From CAZXNF01 sp050741255 (GTDB lineage Bacteria > Pseudomonadota > Gammaproteobacteria > Burkholderiales > SG8-41), in the NCBI GenBank assembly GCA_050741255.1, contig JBOIEQ010000088.1, positions 1 to 17,420 of the forward strand: DNA of 17,420 nt, given 5' to 3'. The notes under the pieces were generated by a model. It made no database searches. It was given only the letters and a program-made list of their open reading frames with translations, and was not told where the DNA came from. The translations under genes and the position numbers were made by a program. Below, piece by piece: positions 6,563 through 14,700 of this stretch (positions are counted from its first letter, which is position 1; each line of letters begins with the position of its first letter).

Positions 6563-7486
6563 ATGTTCAATCCGTTCAAGCCGCTCGAACTCATCAAGGC
6601 AGAGGTGTTCACCTCGATGCCGAAGAAATTCCGCAAGAAGGGACGCACGCAGTGGTCCGATCCGAACCGCCAGAACGCGGAGGTCGAGTGCTTTCTCGAG
6701 GGACCGGCCTTCGACCGCGAGGGGAATCTCTACATCGTGGACACCGCGTTCCAGCGCATCTTCCGCATCACGCCCAAGGGCGAATGGGATGTCGTGGTGC
6801 AGTACGACGGCTGGCCCAACGGGATGAAGTTCCACAAGGATGGGCGCCTCTTCGTGGCCGACTACCGCCGCGGCATCATGGTGCTGGACATCAAGACCGG
6901 CAAGATCGAACCGCTGCTGGAAACCGCCTACAGCGAGGGCTTCAAGGGCTGCAACGATCTCAACTTCGATTCGAAAGGGGATCTCTATTTCACCGACCAG
7001 GGGCAGACCGGCATCGTCGATCCGACGGGGCGGGTTTATCGCCTGAAGGCGAACGGTGACCTGCAACGTCTCGCCAACAACATCCCGAGCCCGAACGGCA
7101 TCACCGTCAGCACCACCGACAAGCATGTGTACGTCGGCGTGACGCGTTCGCAGCAGGTCTGGCGGTTGCCGGTCATGCACGACGGCCAGGTCTCCAAGAC
7201 GGGCGTCGCGGTGCAGATGTCGGGCGGCGTCGGGCCGGACGGCATCGAGATGTGCGGCGACAACGGCCTGCTCGTGTGCCACATCGGCACCGGCGTCTGG
7301 CGGTTCGATGCGAACATGCTGCCGACGCATCTCGTGTGTTCGGATAACCCCGAGTACAACCACATGACCAACGTCGCGTTCGGCGGGCCGGACTACAAGA
7401 CGATCTACATCACCGAGGCGATGTCGGGCGACGTGCTGATGGCGAAACTGCCCGTCGCCGGCAAGAAACTGTTCGGATTGTCCTGA
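6563..7486 (+). CDS. SMP-30/gluconolactonase/LRE-family protein
   Basis: 307 residues forming a six-bladed beta-propeller. Repeated blade motifs are visible: 'EGPAFDREGNLYIVDT' (46-61), 'NGMKFHKDGRLFVADY' (86-101), 'GCNDLNFDSKGDLYFTD' (129-145), 'SPNGITVSTTDKHVYVGVT' (176-194) and 'GPDGIEMCGDNGLLVCH' (224-240). The family's metal ligands correspond to Glu46, Asn131, Asn178 and Asp226. Relatives hydrolyse sugar lactones or other esters; the 'GCNDL' and 'YFTD' forms are common in members near aromatic or carboxylate catabolism genes. There is no signal peptide. The start ATG at 6563 is chosen because an AAGGA site lies about 10 nt upstream and family similarity begins soon after. The amidase gene follows 7 nt after the stop, so the two are likely co-transcribed. 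Confidence 0.9.
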   Translation: MFNPFKPLELIKAEVFTSMPKKFRKKGRTQWSDPNRQNAEVECFLEGPAFDREGNLYIVDTAFQRIFRITPKGEWDVVVQYDGWPNGMKFHKDGRLFVADYRRGIMVLDIKTGKIEPLLETAYSEGFKGCNDLNFDSKGDLYFTDQGQTGIVDPTGRVYRLKANGDLQRLANNIPSPNGITVSTTDKHVYVGVTRSQQVWRLPVMHDGQVSKTGVAVQMSGGVGPDGIEMCGDNGLLVCHIGTGVWRFDANMLPTHLVCSDNPEYNHMTNVAFGGPDYKTIYITEAMSGDVLMAKLPVAGKKLFGLS

Positions 7487-7493
7487 TCCATTG

Positions 7494-8990
7494 ATGGCGG
7501 CACAGGACGGCCTGACCGCGCTGTCCGCGGTCGAGTTGCGCCGACGGATGGGCGCGCGGGAGCTTTCGCCCGTCGAGCTGCTCGAGGCGTGCATCGCGCG
7601 CATCGAGCGGCTCAATCCCGGCGTCAACGCGATCGCGGCGACCGCGTACGTGCGGGCCCGGCAGGAAGCCAGGGCTGCCGAAGCCGCCGTTCTGCGCGGC
7701 GAACCTTTGGGGTTGCTGCACGGACTGCCCATCGGCATCAAGGATCTCGAGGAGACGGCCGGACTGCTGACGACCTTCGGCTCACCGCTGTACCGGGACT
7801 ACGTGCCCGACAGCGACAGCAGCATGGTCGCGCGCGTGCGGGCCGCAGGGGCGATCGTCACCGCCAAGACGAACACGCCCGAGTTCGGCGCGGGCGCGAA
7901 CACACGCAACGCCGTGTGGGGGGCGACGGGAAATCCGTTCAACCCGGCGCTGATGGCAGGCGGCTCCTCCGGAGGCTCCGCCGCCGCGCTCGCCTGCGAT
8001 CTGCTGCCGCTCTGCAGCGGCACGGATACCGGCGGCTCGCTGCGGATCCCCGCGGCCCTGTGCGGCGTCGTCGGCTTCCGCCCCTCTGCGGGACTCGTCG
8101 GGGCCGACCGGCGTTCACTGGGCTGGCAGCCGATTTCCGTGATTGGCCCCATGGGCCGCACGGTCGCGGACACCTGCCTGCTATTGGCGGCGCAGGCGGC
8201 GATGGACGATCGCGATCCGCTGTCGTATCCGGTCGACGGCCCGACGTTCGCAACGCCCGAACCCGTGGACCTCGGCACCCTGCGCGTGGCGTGGACGGAG
8301 GATTTCGGCGCGTGTCCCGTCGATCCGACGATCCGGCAGGTTTTCCGCGGGCGGATCGATGCGATGCGGCATCTCTTCCGCAGTTGCGACGAAGCGGCGT
8401 TCGACCTGGGCGATGCGCACCGCTGCTTCGACGTCATCCGCGCGCTCAATTTCGTCGACCGCTTCCGCGAACTGTACGAGAAGGATCCCGCCGCGCTGGG
8501 CCCGAATGTGCGCGCCAACTACGAGACGGGCGCCCGTTTGTCGCTGGCGGACGTCGCCTGGGCGCAGGCGGAGCAGACGCGGCTCTTCCGCGCGTTCCAA
8601 CGCACGTTCCGCGACTACGATCTGGTGCTGTCGCCGGCGGTGGCCGTCACGCCGTTCCCGTGGACGCAGTCACACCTGACGGAACTCGAAGGCAAGCCGC
8701 TGCTCAATTACTACCACTGGCTGGCGCTGACCTACGTGATCACGCTCGCGACGAACCCGACGGTGGCCCTGCCATGCGGTGTCGACCATGCGGGAATGCC
8801 GTTCGGCCTGCAGGTGATCGGGCGTTTCCGTGGAGATCGCGCCGTGCTCGGCGCGGCGCAGGCGATGGAGCAGGCGTTCGGCGCCATCCCCGCGCTTCGG
8901 CGTCCGCGGTCCGAGCCGCACCGCTGGACGGAGCCCGTGCCGGCGCTGAAATCCATCGTGACGCATCCGCCACGGATGGCCGACGCCTAA
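7494..8990 (+). CDS. Amidase signature (AS) family hydrolase
   Basis: 498 residues, normal for the family. The Ser-cisSer-Lys triad is visible: Lys83 in 'GLPIGIKDLEE', the cis-Ser within 'GGSSGGSAAA' (156-165), and the nucleophile Ser182 in 'GTDTGGSLRIPA'. It lacks a signal peptide, so it should act in the cytosol, hydrolysing an amide or related bond; the substrate cannot be read from the sequence. An adjacent TTG at 7491 is an alternative start but ATG at 7494 is preferred. It lies 7 nt downstream of the SMP-30 gene, suggesting a two-gene operon. Its TAA stop overlaps the TAG stop of the convergent clpX-like gene (shared CTAA at 8987-8990). Confidence 0.93.
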   Translation: MAAQDGLTALSAVELRRRMGARELSPVELLEACIARIERLNPGVNAIAATAYVRARQEARAAEAAVLRGEPLGLLHGLPIGIKDLEETAGLLTTFGSPLYRDYVPDSDSSMVARVRAAGAIVTAKTNTPEFGAGANTRNAVWGATGNPFNPALMAGGSSGGSAAALACDLLPLCSGTDTGGSLRIPAALCGVVGFRPSAGLVGADRRSLGWQPISVIGPMGRTVADTCLLLAAQAAMDDRDPLSYPVDGPTFATPEPVDLGTLRVAWTEDFGACPVDPTIRQVFRGRIDAMRHLFRSCDEAAFDLGDAHRCFDVIRALNFVDRFRELYEKDPAALGPNVRANYETGARLSLADVAWAQAEQTRLFRAFQRTFRDYDLVLSPAVAVTPFPWTQSHLTELEGKPLLNYYHWLALTYVITLATNPTVALPCGVDHAGMPFGLQVIGRFRGDRAVLGAAQAMEQAFGAIPALRRPRSEPHRWTEPVPALKSIVTHPPRMADA

Positions 8991-9997
8991 GCTGCGGGCG
9001 GCTTGCGGGTGAAGGTCGCCTCGGTAAACAGCGACGTGATCGATACGCGGGCGAGGCCGGAATCGTCCGGGACCACGAACAGCAGCGGTGTGATCAGTTC
9101 CTCGAAGATGCCGCGCAGGCTGCGTGCGCCGGTCCTGTATTCCATGGCGATTTCCGAAATCTGCTCGAAGACCTTGGTGTCGATCTCGAGTTCCACGCCC
9201 TCGTTGCGGAAGATTTCCCGGAACTGGTTGTAGATGGAGTTTTTCGGCTCGGTCATGATGCGCACCAGCATCTCGCGCGACAGGTCCTCGAAGCGCGCGA
9301 TGATCGGCAGGCGGCCGGTAAACTCGGGGATCAGTCCGAAGGAAAACAGGTCGGTCGGCTTCACCCGGTCGTTCAGGCGGTCGAGGATGTTCTGGTTGTC
9401 TTCCTTGGAGGTCGAGATGTAGCCGTAGCTGTGGCTCTTCGACATGATCTCGTCGAGGCCCACGAAGGCGCCGCCGCAGATGAACAGGATGTTGGTGGTG
9501 TCGAGGTACTGTCCGCTGCCGAGCTTGACCGGGGAGCCCTCCATGATCTTCAGCAGCGAGTGCTGCACGCTCTCGCCCGAGGTGCTGCGGGTCTGGCCCT
9601 TTTCCGCCTTCAGCTTGTCGACCTCGTCGATGAAGACGATGCCGAGCTGGGCGCGCGCAAGGTTGCCGTCGGCCTTGTCCATCAGCCGCTGCAGCACCGC
9701 GTCGATCTCCTCGTTGACGAAGCGTGTCTGCGCGAGCGAGGTGGCGTCCGCCGTCACGAACGGCACGCCGATCAGCCGCGACAGCGTCTCGCACAGCAGG
9801 GTCTTGCCGGTGCCGGACGGGCCGATCAGGAGCACGTTGCTCTTGCCGGCCTGGACACCATCGTCTTTGGCGTTGGCAATCTTCCGGTAATGCGAGTACA
9901 CCGCCACCGCCATGATCTTCTTGGCGCTGTCCTGACCGATCACATGCTGGTCGAGGTACTTGACGATGAGACTGGGCTTTATGCGCTTGTCGAGCAA
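8987..9997 (-). CDS. ClpX-like AAA+ ATPase without zinc-binding domain
   Basis: 336 residues from a TTG start at 9997, preceded by AAGGA six nt upstream. Upstream sequence in frame is out of family and overlaps the next gene. The AAA+ core is complete: 'YLDQHVIGQDSAKK' (14-27), Walker A GPSGTGKT (59-66), Walker B IVFIDEVDK (120-128, Glu125), Arg finger region 'GLIPEFTGRLP' (Arg229) and sensor 2 'GARSLR' (Arg292). Differences from E. coli ClpX are that the N-terminal zinc domain is absent and the pore motif GYVG reads RFVN (92-95). The RKH loop is missing between 'EGSPVKLGSGQ' and 'YLDTTN', and the ClpP-docking IGF reads YGY (191-193) in a shortened loop. It is probably an unfoldase working without ClpP (inference). 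No clpP or lon is adjacent. A copy of its last codons occurs at 5177-5220. Confidence 0.88.
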   Translation of the reverse strand: MLDKRIKPSLIVKYLDQHVIGQDSAKKIMAVAVYSHYRKIANAKDDGVQAGKSNVLLIGPSGTGKTLLCETLSRLIGVPFVTADATSLAQTRFVNEEIDAVLQRLMDKADGNLARAQLGIVFIDEVDKLKAEKGQTRSTSGESVQHSLLKIMEGSPVKLGSGQYLDTTNILFICGGAFVGLDEIMSKSHSYGYISTSKEDNQNILDRLNDRVKPTDLFSFGLIPEFTGRLPIIARFEDLSREMLVRIMTEPKNSIYNQFREIFRNEGVELEIDTKVFEQISEIAMEYRTGARSLRGIFEELITPLLFVVPDDSGLARVSITSLFTEATFTRKPPAA

Positions 9998-10071
9998 GGC
10001 GATTCCTTGGCGAGGGGCCGGGGCGGAACGCGCACGATAGCCGAAAAACCGCGCCGTCGTGCGCAGTCCGT

Positions 10072-11037
10072 TCAGTCGAACAGGATCCGCCGCATCTTCT
10101 CCAGCACCTCCGGCGACGCCACGTCCTCGGTGGACCCGCGCAGGGTCGAGAAAAAGAGCTGCGTGAAGTTGTCGGCGAGGATTTCCTCGGGGTGGAACAG
10201 GTATTGCGTGTTGCGGCCGACCTGTTCGAAGAGTCCGTCGTAGGCCTGCGGCGGGAGTCCCGCTTCCAGCGGGCCGGCGCGCACGCGGCAGGCGCCGCCC
10301 TCCCGGTCTACCGGCAGCCACGCCACCTGCACCTGGCGCATGAAGCCCGCGCGCGGGTCGATCGTCTCCGCGGGGAAACGGATGTAGGGCAGCACGTCCA
10401 CCGGTCTGCCCTCGTAACGCAGCGCGATCGTGTGGCGGCTTTCGACGGCATCGGGGTTGGTGATGCGCAGGCGTTCGACCGTCGCGGGAACGCTGACGGT
10501 ATCGCAGCGCTTGAAGCCGATGGCGGCGTACAGCGCTTCCCGCAGCTCAGGATTGTTGCGCGAGAGCACGTGGAAGGTCTCGTGCGCCAGCACGTAGGCC
10601 ATCGCGCCGGGCCCCTGCTCGTAGAAGCTGCGCGGCACGATGATCGCGTTCGCGCGCGTGTGCGGCGCGTCGTCCTCCAGCGTCGCATCCGATTGCACGA
10701 GCAGGATGCGGTCGGGCATCCGCCAGCGCGTAGCTTTAAGAAAGCCCGCCATGCGATCGAGCAGGGGCGCGAGGTTCTTGCGTTGTTCCGGCGTCCAGTC
10801 CTGCACGGCATTCCGCATGTGCTCGCGGAAGCGCTCCTCGTCGACCGCTTCCCCGGTCTTCAGCTTCGCCGAGCGCTCGAGCGGGCTGGTCGCCAGCACG
10901 TAGTCGTCGCGCGCGCCCAGCACGGCGCGGCCTTCGGCGACAGTCGCGAAAACAAATGCGGGCGCGCGGCCCGGCGCGGCCGGCTGGGCCGCTGCGGCCC
11001 CCGCCAGCAGCGCCAGCGCCAGCGCGGCCGCGCGCAT
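10072..11037 (-). CDS. Secreted HExxH zinc metallopeptidase-like protein
   Basis: 321 residues. Residues 1-18 form a signal peptide (MRAAALALALLAGAAAAQ), so the protein is exported. A single zinc-binding helix 'YVLAHETFHVLSR' gives HETFH at 152-156, and 'HPEEILADNF' at 282-291 supplies a plausible third ligand Glu (284 or 285) as in gluzincins. I do not recognise a named family. It has no membrane segment beyond the signal. The start ATG at 11037 overlaps the stop of the TauE/SafE gene by one base (TGATG), indicating translational coupling. A 74-nt gap separates its 3' end from the clpX-like gene. Confidence 0.75.
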   Translation of the reverse strand: MRAAALALALLAGAAAAQPAAPGRAPAFVFATVAEGRAVLGARDDYVLATSPLERSAKLKTGEAVDEERFREHMRNAVQDWTPEQRKNLAPLLDRMAGFLKATRWRMPDRILLVQSDATLEDDAPHTRANAIIVPRSFYEQGPGAMAYVLAHETFHVLSRNNPELREALYAAIGFKRCDTVSVPATVERLRITNPDAVESRHTIALRYEGRPVDVLPYIRFPAETIDPRAGFMRQVQVAWLPVDREGGACRVRAGPLEAGLPPQAYDGLFEQVGRNTQYLFHPEEILADNFTQLFFSTLRGSTEDVASPEVLEKMRRILFD

Positions 11038-11798
11038 CAGTTCAGAAGCAGCGGGATACCGCACAGGAACAGGGTGCCGCAGATCAGCTTGCGGAAACCC
11101 GCCTCGGAGAGACGCACGTGGATGTGGTTGCCGATCAGCATGCCGGCCAGCATGAGGGGAAATGCCGCGGCGAACAGCAGCAGCGCCTCGCGGGTGAATT
11201 CGCCCGTCGCGTAGTAGCCCATGCCGCGCACGGCGCTCAGCACGAGCAGCATCGCGGAAACCGTGGCGCGGAACTGCGCCTTGGGCACGCCGCGCGCATC
11301 GAGGAACATGGCGAAAAACACGCTGCCCATGGTGCCGAACACCGTGCCTACCCAGCCGGCGAGGACGCTGGCCACCGGCGCGATGATCCGCGCGGCGACA
11401 CCGGGCGGCGCGTCGGCGGGACGCGCGGGCGGGGGGCGGACGATGACCCACAAGGTCCAGACCGCGTAGCACAGCACCAGCAAACCGAGACCGCGCGTGA
11501 GGGTGGCCGAATCCAGGGTGGCGAATACATAGAGCCCGGCCGCGATTCCCACGAGACACCACGGGACGAAGGCGGCGAACGCCTGAAAGGAAACCTTGCG
11601 GCCCTCGTGGCCGAGGATCGCGGTGGAGGACGCGAGCCCGAGCAGCGTCCAGGCCGGTACGAGCAGCTTGAACGGGATCACCAGCGCGAGCAGGGGCATG
11701 CCGACGGCGCCGCCGAAGCCCGCGCTGCCGCGTAGCGCGTAGGCGAGCAGCATCACGACGACGCAGTACGCGATCTGCAGCGCGGAGAGGTCGGCCAT
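11037..11798 (-). CDS. TauE/SafE (DUF81) family membrane permease
   Basis: A 253-residue integral membrane protein with about eight hydrophobic segments. The family's glycine-rich repeats are seen at 'LRGSAGFGGAVGMPLLALV' near the N terminus and 'LAGWVGTVFGTMGSVFFAMFL' in the second half, the internal duplication typical of TauE/SafE proteins. Members export or import sulfite, sulfoacetate, taurine-derived or other organic anions; the substrate here is unknown. The start is the ATG at 11798, 28 nt after the glnS stop. The stop overlaps the start of the HExxH gene by one base, so the two are probably translated together. Confidence 0.88.
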   Translation of the reverse strand: MADLSALQIAYCVVVMLLAYALRGSAGFGGAVGMPLLALVIPFKLLVPAWTLLGLASSTAILGHEGRKVSFQAFAAFVPWCLVGIAAGLYVFATLDSATLTRGLGLLVLCYAVWTLWVIVRPPPARPADAPPGVAARIIAPVASVLAGWVGTVFGTMGSVFFAMFLDARGVPKAQFRATVSAMLLVLSAVRGMGYYATGEFTREALLLFAAAFPLMLAGMLIGNHIHVRLSEAGFRKLICGTLFLCGIPLLLN

Positions 11799-11826
11799 CC
11801 GTGGCCGGGACGACCGCCGCGGCGCC

Positions 11827-13596
11827 TCAGGCGCCCGGCTTGCCCCAGGAATCGCGCAGGGTGACGGCGCGGTTGAAAACGGGTGCGCCCGGTTTCGAAT
11901 CGATGCGATCGGCGATGAAATAGCCGTGGCGCTCGAACTGGCAGCGGTACTCCGCGGCGACATCCTTCAGTCCGGGCTCGAGCATTGCCGTGATGACGCG
12001 CTTCGAGTCCGGGTTGAGATCCTTCAGGAAGTCGCGGTCGCCCGCGCCGGGATGCGGCTCTTTGAACAGGCGGTCGTACAGCCGCACCTCACAGGGGTAG
12101 GCCTGGGCGGCGGACACCCAGTGGATGTTGCCCTTCACCTTGTAGGTCTCTGCGCCCGGCACACCGCTGCGGCTGTCGGGAAAGTAATTGCAGTGCACGG
12201 CGGTCACTTTGCCGGTGGCATCCTTCTCGCAGCCGGTGCATTCGACGACGAAGGCGTAGCGCAGGCGCACCTTGTTGCCCGGGAACAGCCGGAAATAGCC
12301 CTTGGCCGGCGTCTCCATGAAGTCTTCGCGCTCGATCCACAACTCGCCGGAGACCGGCACTTCGCGCTTGCCGAGTTCCGGCTGCTGCGGATGGTTGGGC
12401 GCGAGACAGGTGTCGGTCTGGCCGGCGGGGTAGTTGTCGATGATGAGCTTGACCGGGTCCAGCACCGCGATGCGGCGCGGCGCGACTTCGTTCAGATGCT
12501 CGCGCATGCAGTCTTCGAGGATCGCGTACTCGATCCACGAATCCGCCTTGGCCACGCCGATGCGCTCGGCGAAGCGGCGGAAGCCTTCCGGCGTGTAGCC
12601 GCGGCGGCGCGCGGCGACCAGCGTGGGCATGCGCGGGTCGTCCCAGCCGTCGACGTGCTTCTCGTCCACCAACTGGATCAGCCGGCGCTTGGAGAGCACG
12701 ACGTAGGTGAGGTTGAGCCGCGCGAATTCGATCTGCTTGGGCACCGGCCGGGCGAGCAGGCCGCCCGCCGCCAGTTTTTCCAGCAGCCAGTCATAGAACG
12801 GACGCTGATCCTGGAACTCCAGCGTGCAGATGGAATGCGTGATCTGCTCGAGGCCGTCCTCGATCGGATGCGCGTAGGTGTACATCGGATAGACGCACCA
12901 GGCGTCGCCCGTGCGGTGGTGGTGCGCCTTGCGGATGCGGTAGATCGCCGGATCGCGCAGGTTGATGTTCGGCGAGGCCATGTCGATCTTCGCGCGCACC
13001 ACCATCGCGCCGTCGGGATGCTTGCCGTCCCGCATTTCATGGAACAGGCGCAGCGATTCCTCCGCCGGTCGGTCGCGCCACGGGCTGTTCTTGCCGGGTT
13101 CGCTGAAGTTGCCGCGGGTCGCGTGCATCTCGTCGGCCGTCTGCTGGTCCACATAGGCGTTGCCGCTGCCGATCAGGTACTCGGCGGCCGCGTACATGAA
13201 ACCGAAGTAGTCCGACGCGTAATAGAGATTCGGGCCCCAGTCGAAGCCCAGCCACTTCACCGCCGCGAGGATGGAATCGACGTATTCCTGCTCCTCCTTC
13301 TCCGGATTGGTGTCGTCGAAGCGCATGTGACAGGCGCCGGCGTAGTCCAGCGCGAGCCCGAAATTGAGGCAGATCGACTTCGCGTGCCCGAAGTGCAGGT
13401 AGCCGTTCGGCTCGGGCGGGAAGCGGGTGCGGATGCGCGCGACGTCCTTCGCGCCTGCGGCGTGCGTTTTCGCATCGCCGGGCTGGCCGCCCCAGGTGCG
13501 CGCGGCATAACGATCCGCGGCGAGATCGGCGTCGATGATGCCGCGGATGAAGTTGGAGGCGGGTTCGGTCGGGGTTTTGGGTTTGGCGGCGGACAT
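11827..13596 (-). CDS. glnS: Glutaminyl-tRNA synthetase
   Basis: 589 residues. The class I signature HIGH is 'PPEPNGYLHFGHAKSICLNF', near residues 61-80, and KMSKS reads 'YVVLSKRRL'. Other GlnRS/GluRS catalytic-core landmarks are 'MRFDDTNPEKEEQEYVDSI', 'CVYPMYTYAHPIEDGLEQITHSICTLEFQDQRPFYDWL' and 'GWDDPRMPTLVAARRRGYTPEGFRRF'. The C-terminal anticodon-binding beta-barrels end in 'FNRAVTLRDSWGK'. It charges tRNA(Gln) with glutamine in the cytosol. Presence of GlnRS rather than only the GatCAB route fits beta- or gammaproteobacteria. The start ATG is at 13596, 7 nt after the FUSC gene's stop. Confidence 0.98.
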   Translation of the reverse strand: MSAAKPKTPTEPASNFIRGIIDADLAADRYAARTWGGQPGDAKTHAAGAKDVARIRTRFPPEPNGYLHFGHAKSICLNFGLALDYAGACHMRFDDTNPEKEEQEYVDSILAAVKWLGFDWGPNLYYASDYFGFMYAAAEYLIGSGNAYVDQQTADEMHATRGNFSEPGKNSPWRDRPAEESLRLFHEMRDGKHPDGAMVVRAKIDMASPNINLRDPAIYRIRKAHHHRTGDAWCVYPMYTYAHPIEDGLEQITHSICTLEFQDQRPFYDWLLEKLAAGGLLARPVPKQIEFARLNLTYVVLSKRRLIQLVDEKHVDGWDDPRMPTLVAARRRGYTPEGFRRFAERIGVAKADSWIEYAILEDCMREHLNEVAPRRIAVLDPVKLIIDNYPAGQTDTCLAPNHPQQPELGKREVPVSGELWIEREDFMETPAKGYFRLFPGNKVRLRYAFVVECTGCEKDATGKVTAVHCNYFPDSRSGVPGAETYKVKGNIHWVSAAQAYPCEVRLYDRLFKEPHPGAGDRDFLKDLNPDSKRVITAMLEPGLKDVAAEYRCQFERHGYFIADRIDSKPGAPVFNRAVTLRDSWGKPGA

Positions 13597-13603
13597 GGGA
13601 CCG

Positions 13604-14632
13604 CTATTCTAGCCGCGGGCGCCGCCAGATTTCCGGAAAAGCGACGAGAGTGCCGAGGACGCCCAGTACGCAGCCGAACACCGTGTCGTAGAAGCGGGCG
13701 AGGATCAGGTCGCGCGGATCGCCCTGTCCCTGCAGCGCGATGTCGAGCAGCAGCATGATCATCAGCGTGACCACCGCCACGCCCAGCCACCGATGCTTGG
13801 CCATGGCGGGCGGAAACAGAAAAGCACATGCGGCGGCATACGCCATGAGAAAGGCGGGCGTCTGCGTCGTGGCGGCCAGCGCCACGGCCGCGATGACGCC
13901 GGCCAGCGTACCGACCAGCCGCTGCACCGCGAACCGCAGGCTCTCCGCGCCGTCCGGCCGCATGACGAGCAGCGTGGTCAGCGTGACCCAGCCCGCGCGA
14001 TGCGCGCCGACGGCTTCTGCCAGCAGCAGTCCGACCGCACCCACGGCCGCGTAAATGAACGCGAAGCGCCAGCCGACGGTCTGCCGCGCGCGCAGCCGTG
14101 CCCAGCCTTCCCGCCAGCTGCCGCCGGTGGACGGCGGATTGGCGCGCCGGATCGCGTAGTCCGCGAGCATCACGCAAATCGCATAGGCGCCGCCAGCCAG
14201 CGCGACCAGGATCAGGCGCGGATCTTCCAGTTGCAGGGTGGTGGCCACCACCAGCGTGATCGCGCCGAAGCGCACGACGTTCTCCAGCGCGGTCGCCGAC
14301 CCGTGCACGAAGCCGGCAACAAGTCCCGCGAGAAAGATCGCAACGACCGGCAGCCAGTGACCCTCCGGAATGACCGCACCGGCGACGCCGCCCGCGATCA
14401 CGCAAAAGACAGTGGCGGACATCGTGAACGCGCGGTGGCGGAGGCTGCCGCCGAGATCGTCGATGTAGGTATTGAGGGCGGTGACGGCGGCGATGACACC
14501 GAAGAGAGGCTCGCCGGCGACGAGGCCGACGACGGCCGGGCCGGCGATCGACACGAGCGCCCGCACCGCGTGGTGCCAGGGCGGGGGCACCGCACTGAAC
14601 TTCCACAGGTCGCTGAAGGTGTCGCGCAGCAT
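13604..14632 (-). CDS. FUSC-family inner membrane protein
   Basis: 342 residues with about ten hydrophobic segments in two sets of roughly five to six (for example AGPAVVGLVAGEPLFGVIAAVTAL, TMSATVFCVIAGGVAGAV, VVAIFLAGLVAGFV; then FAFIYAAVGAVGLLLAEAVG, LVGTLAGVIAAVALAA, LGVAVVTLMIMLLLDIAL). The second set starts with the FUSC-type pattern 'AHRAGWVTLTTLLVMRPDGAESLRFAVQRLVGTLAGVI', as in fusaric acid resistance/YccS-like proteins. These are often linked to efflux, but the substrate is unknown. Start ATG 14632 gives 'MLRDTFSDLWKFSAVPPPWHHAVRA'; longer in-frame upstream sequence is non-family. It precedes glnS by 7 nt and is divergent from the cytochrome gene with a 68-nt spacer. Confidence 0.85.
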   Translation of the reverse strand: MLRDTFSDLWKFSAVPPPWHHAVRALVSIAGPAVVGLVAGEPLFGVIAAVTALNTYIDDLGGSLRHRAFTMSATVFCVIAGGVAGAVIPEGHWLPVVAIFLAGLVAGFVHGSATALENVVRFGAITLVVATTLQLEDPRLILVALAGGAYAICVMLADYAIRRANPPSTGGSWREGWARLRARQTVGWRFAFIYAAVGAVGLLLAEAVGAHRAGWVTLTTLLVMRPDGAESLRFAVQRLVGTLAGVIAAVALAATTQTPAFLMAYAAACAFLFPPAMAKHRWLGVAVVTLMIMLLLDIALQGQGDPRDLILARFYDTVFGCVLGVLGTLVAFPEIWRRPRLE

Positions 14633-14700
14633 GGGGGAACCGCCGCGTATGATGGCGGCGGCATGAGACGCAGGCAAGCGCTGCCATCGGGAGAGACGAC

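Noticed and set aside
7589..10243. Very long open frame on the plus strand through the amidase and clpX-like region
   Set aside because: Its translation is Arg/Ala/Gly-rich without motifs and it overlaps two genes with clear catalytic signatures. It is a high-GC shadow frame.
9998..10321. N-terminal extension of the clpX-like gene that could supply a zinc-binding domain
   Set aside because: The extension has no Cys-based zinc motif, is Arg/Pro/Ala-rich, and overlaps the coding part of the HExxH gene. The TTG at 9997 with AAGGA upstream fits the family start.
11926..13758. Long plus-strand open frame opposite glnS
   Set aside because: The minus strand has unmistakable GlnRS motifs; the plus-strand frame is its shadow.
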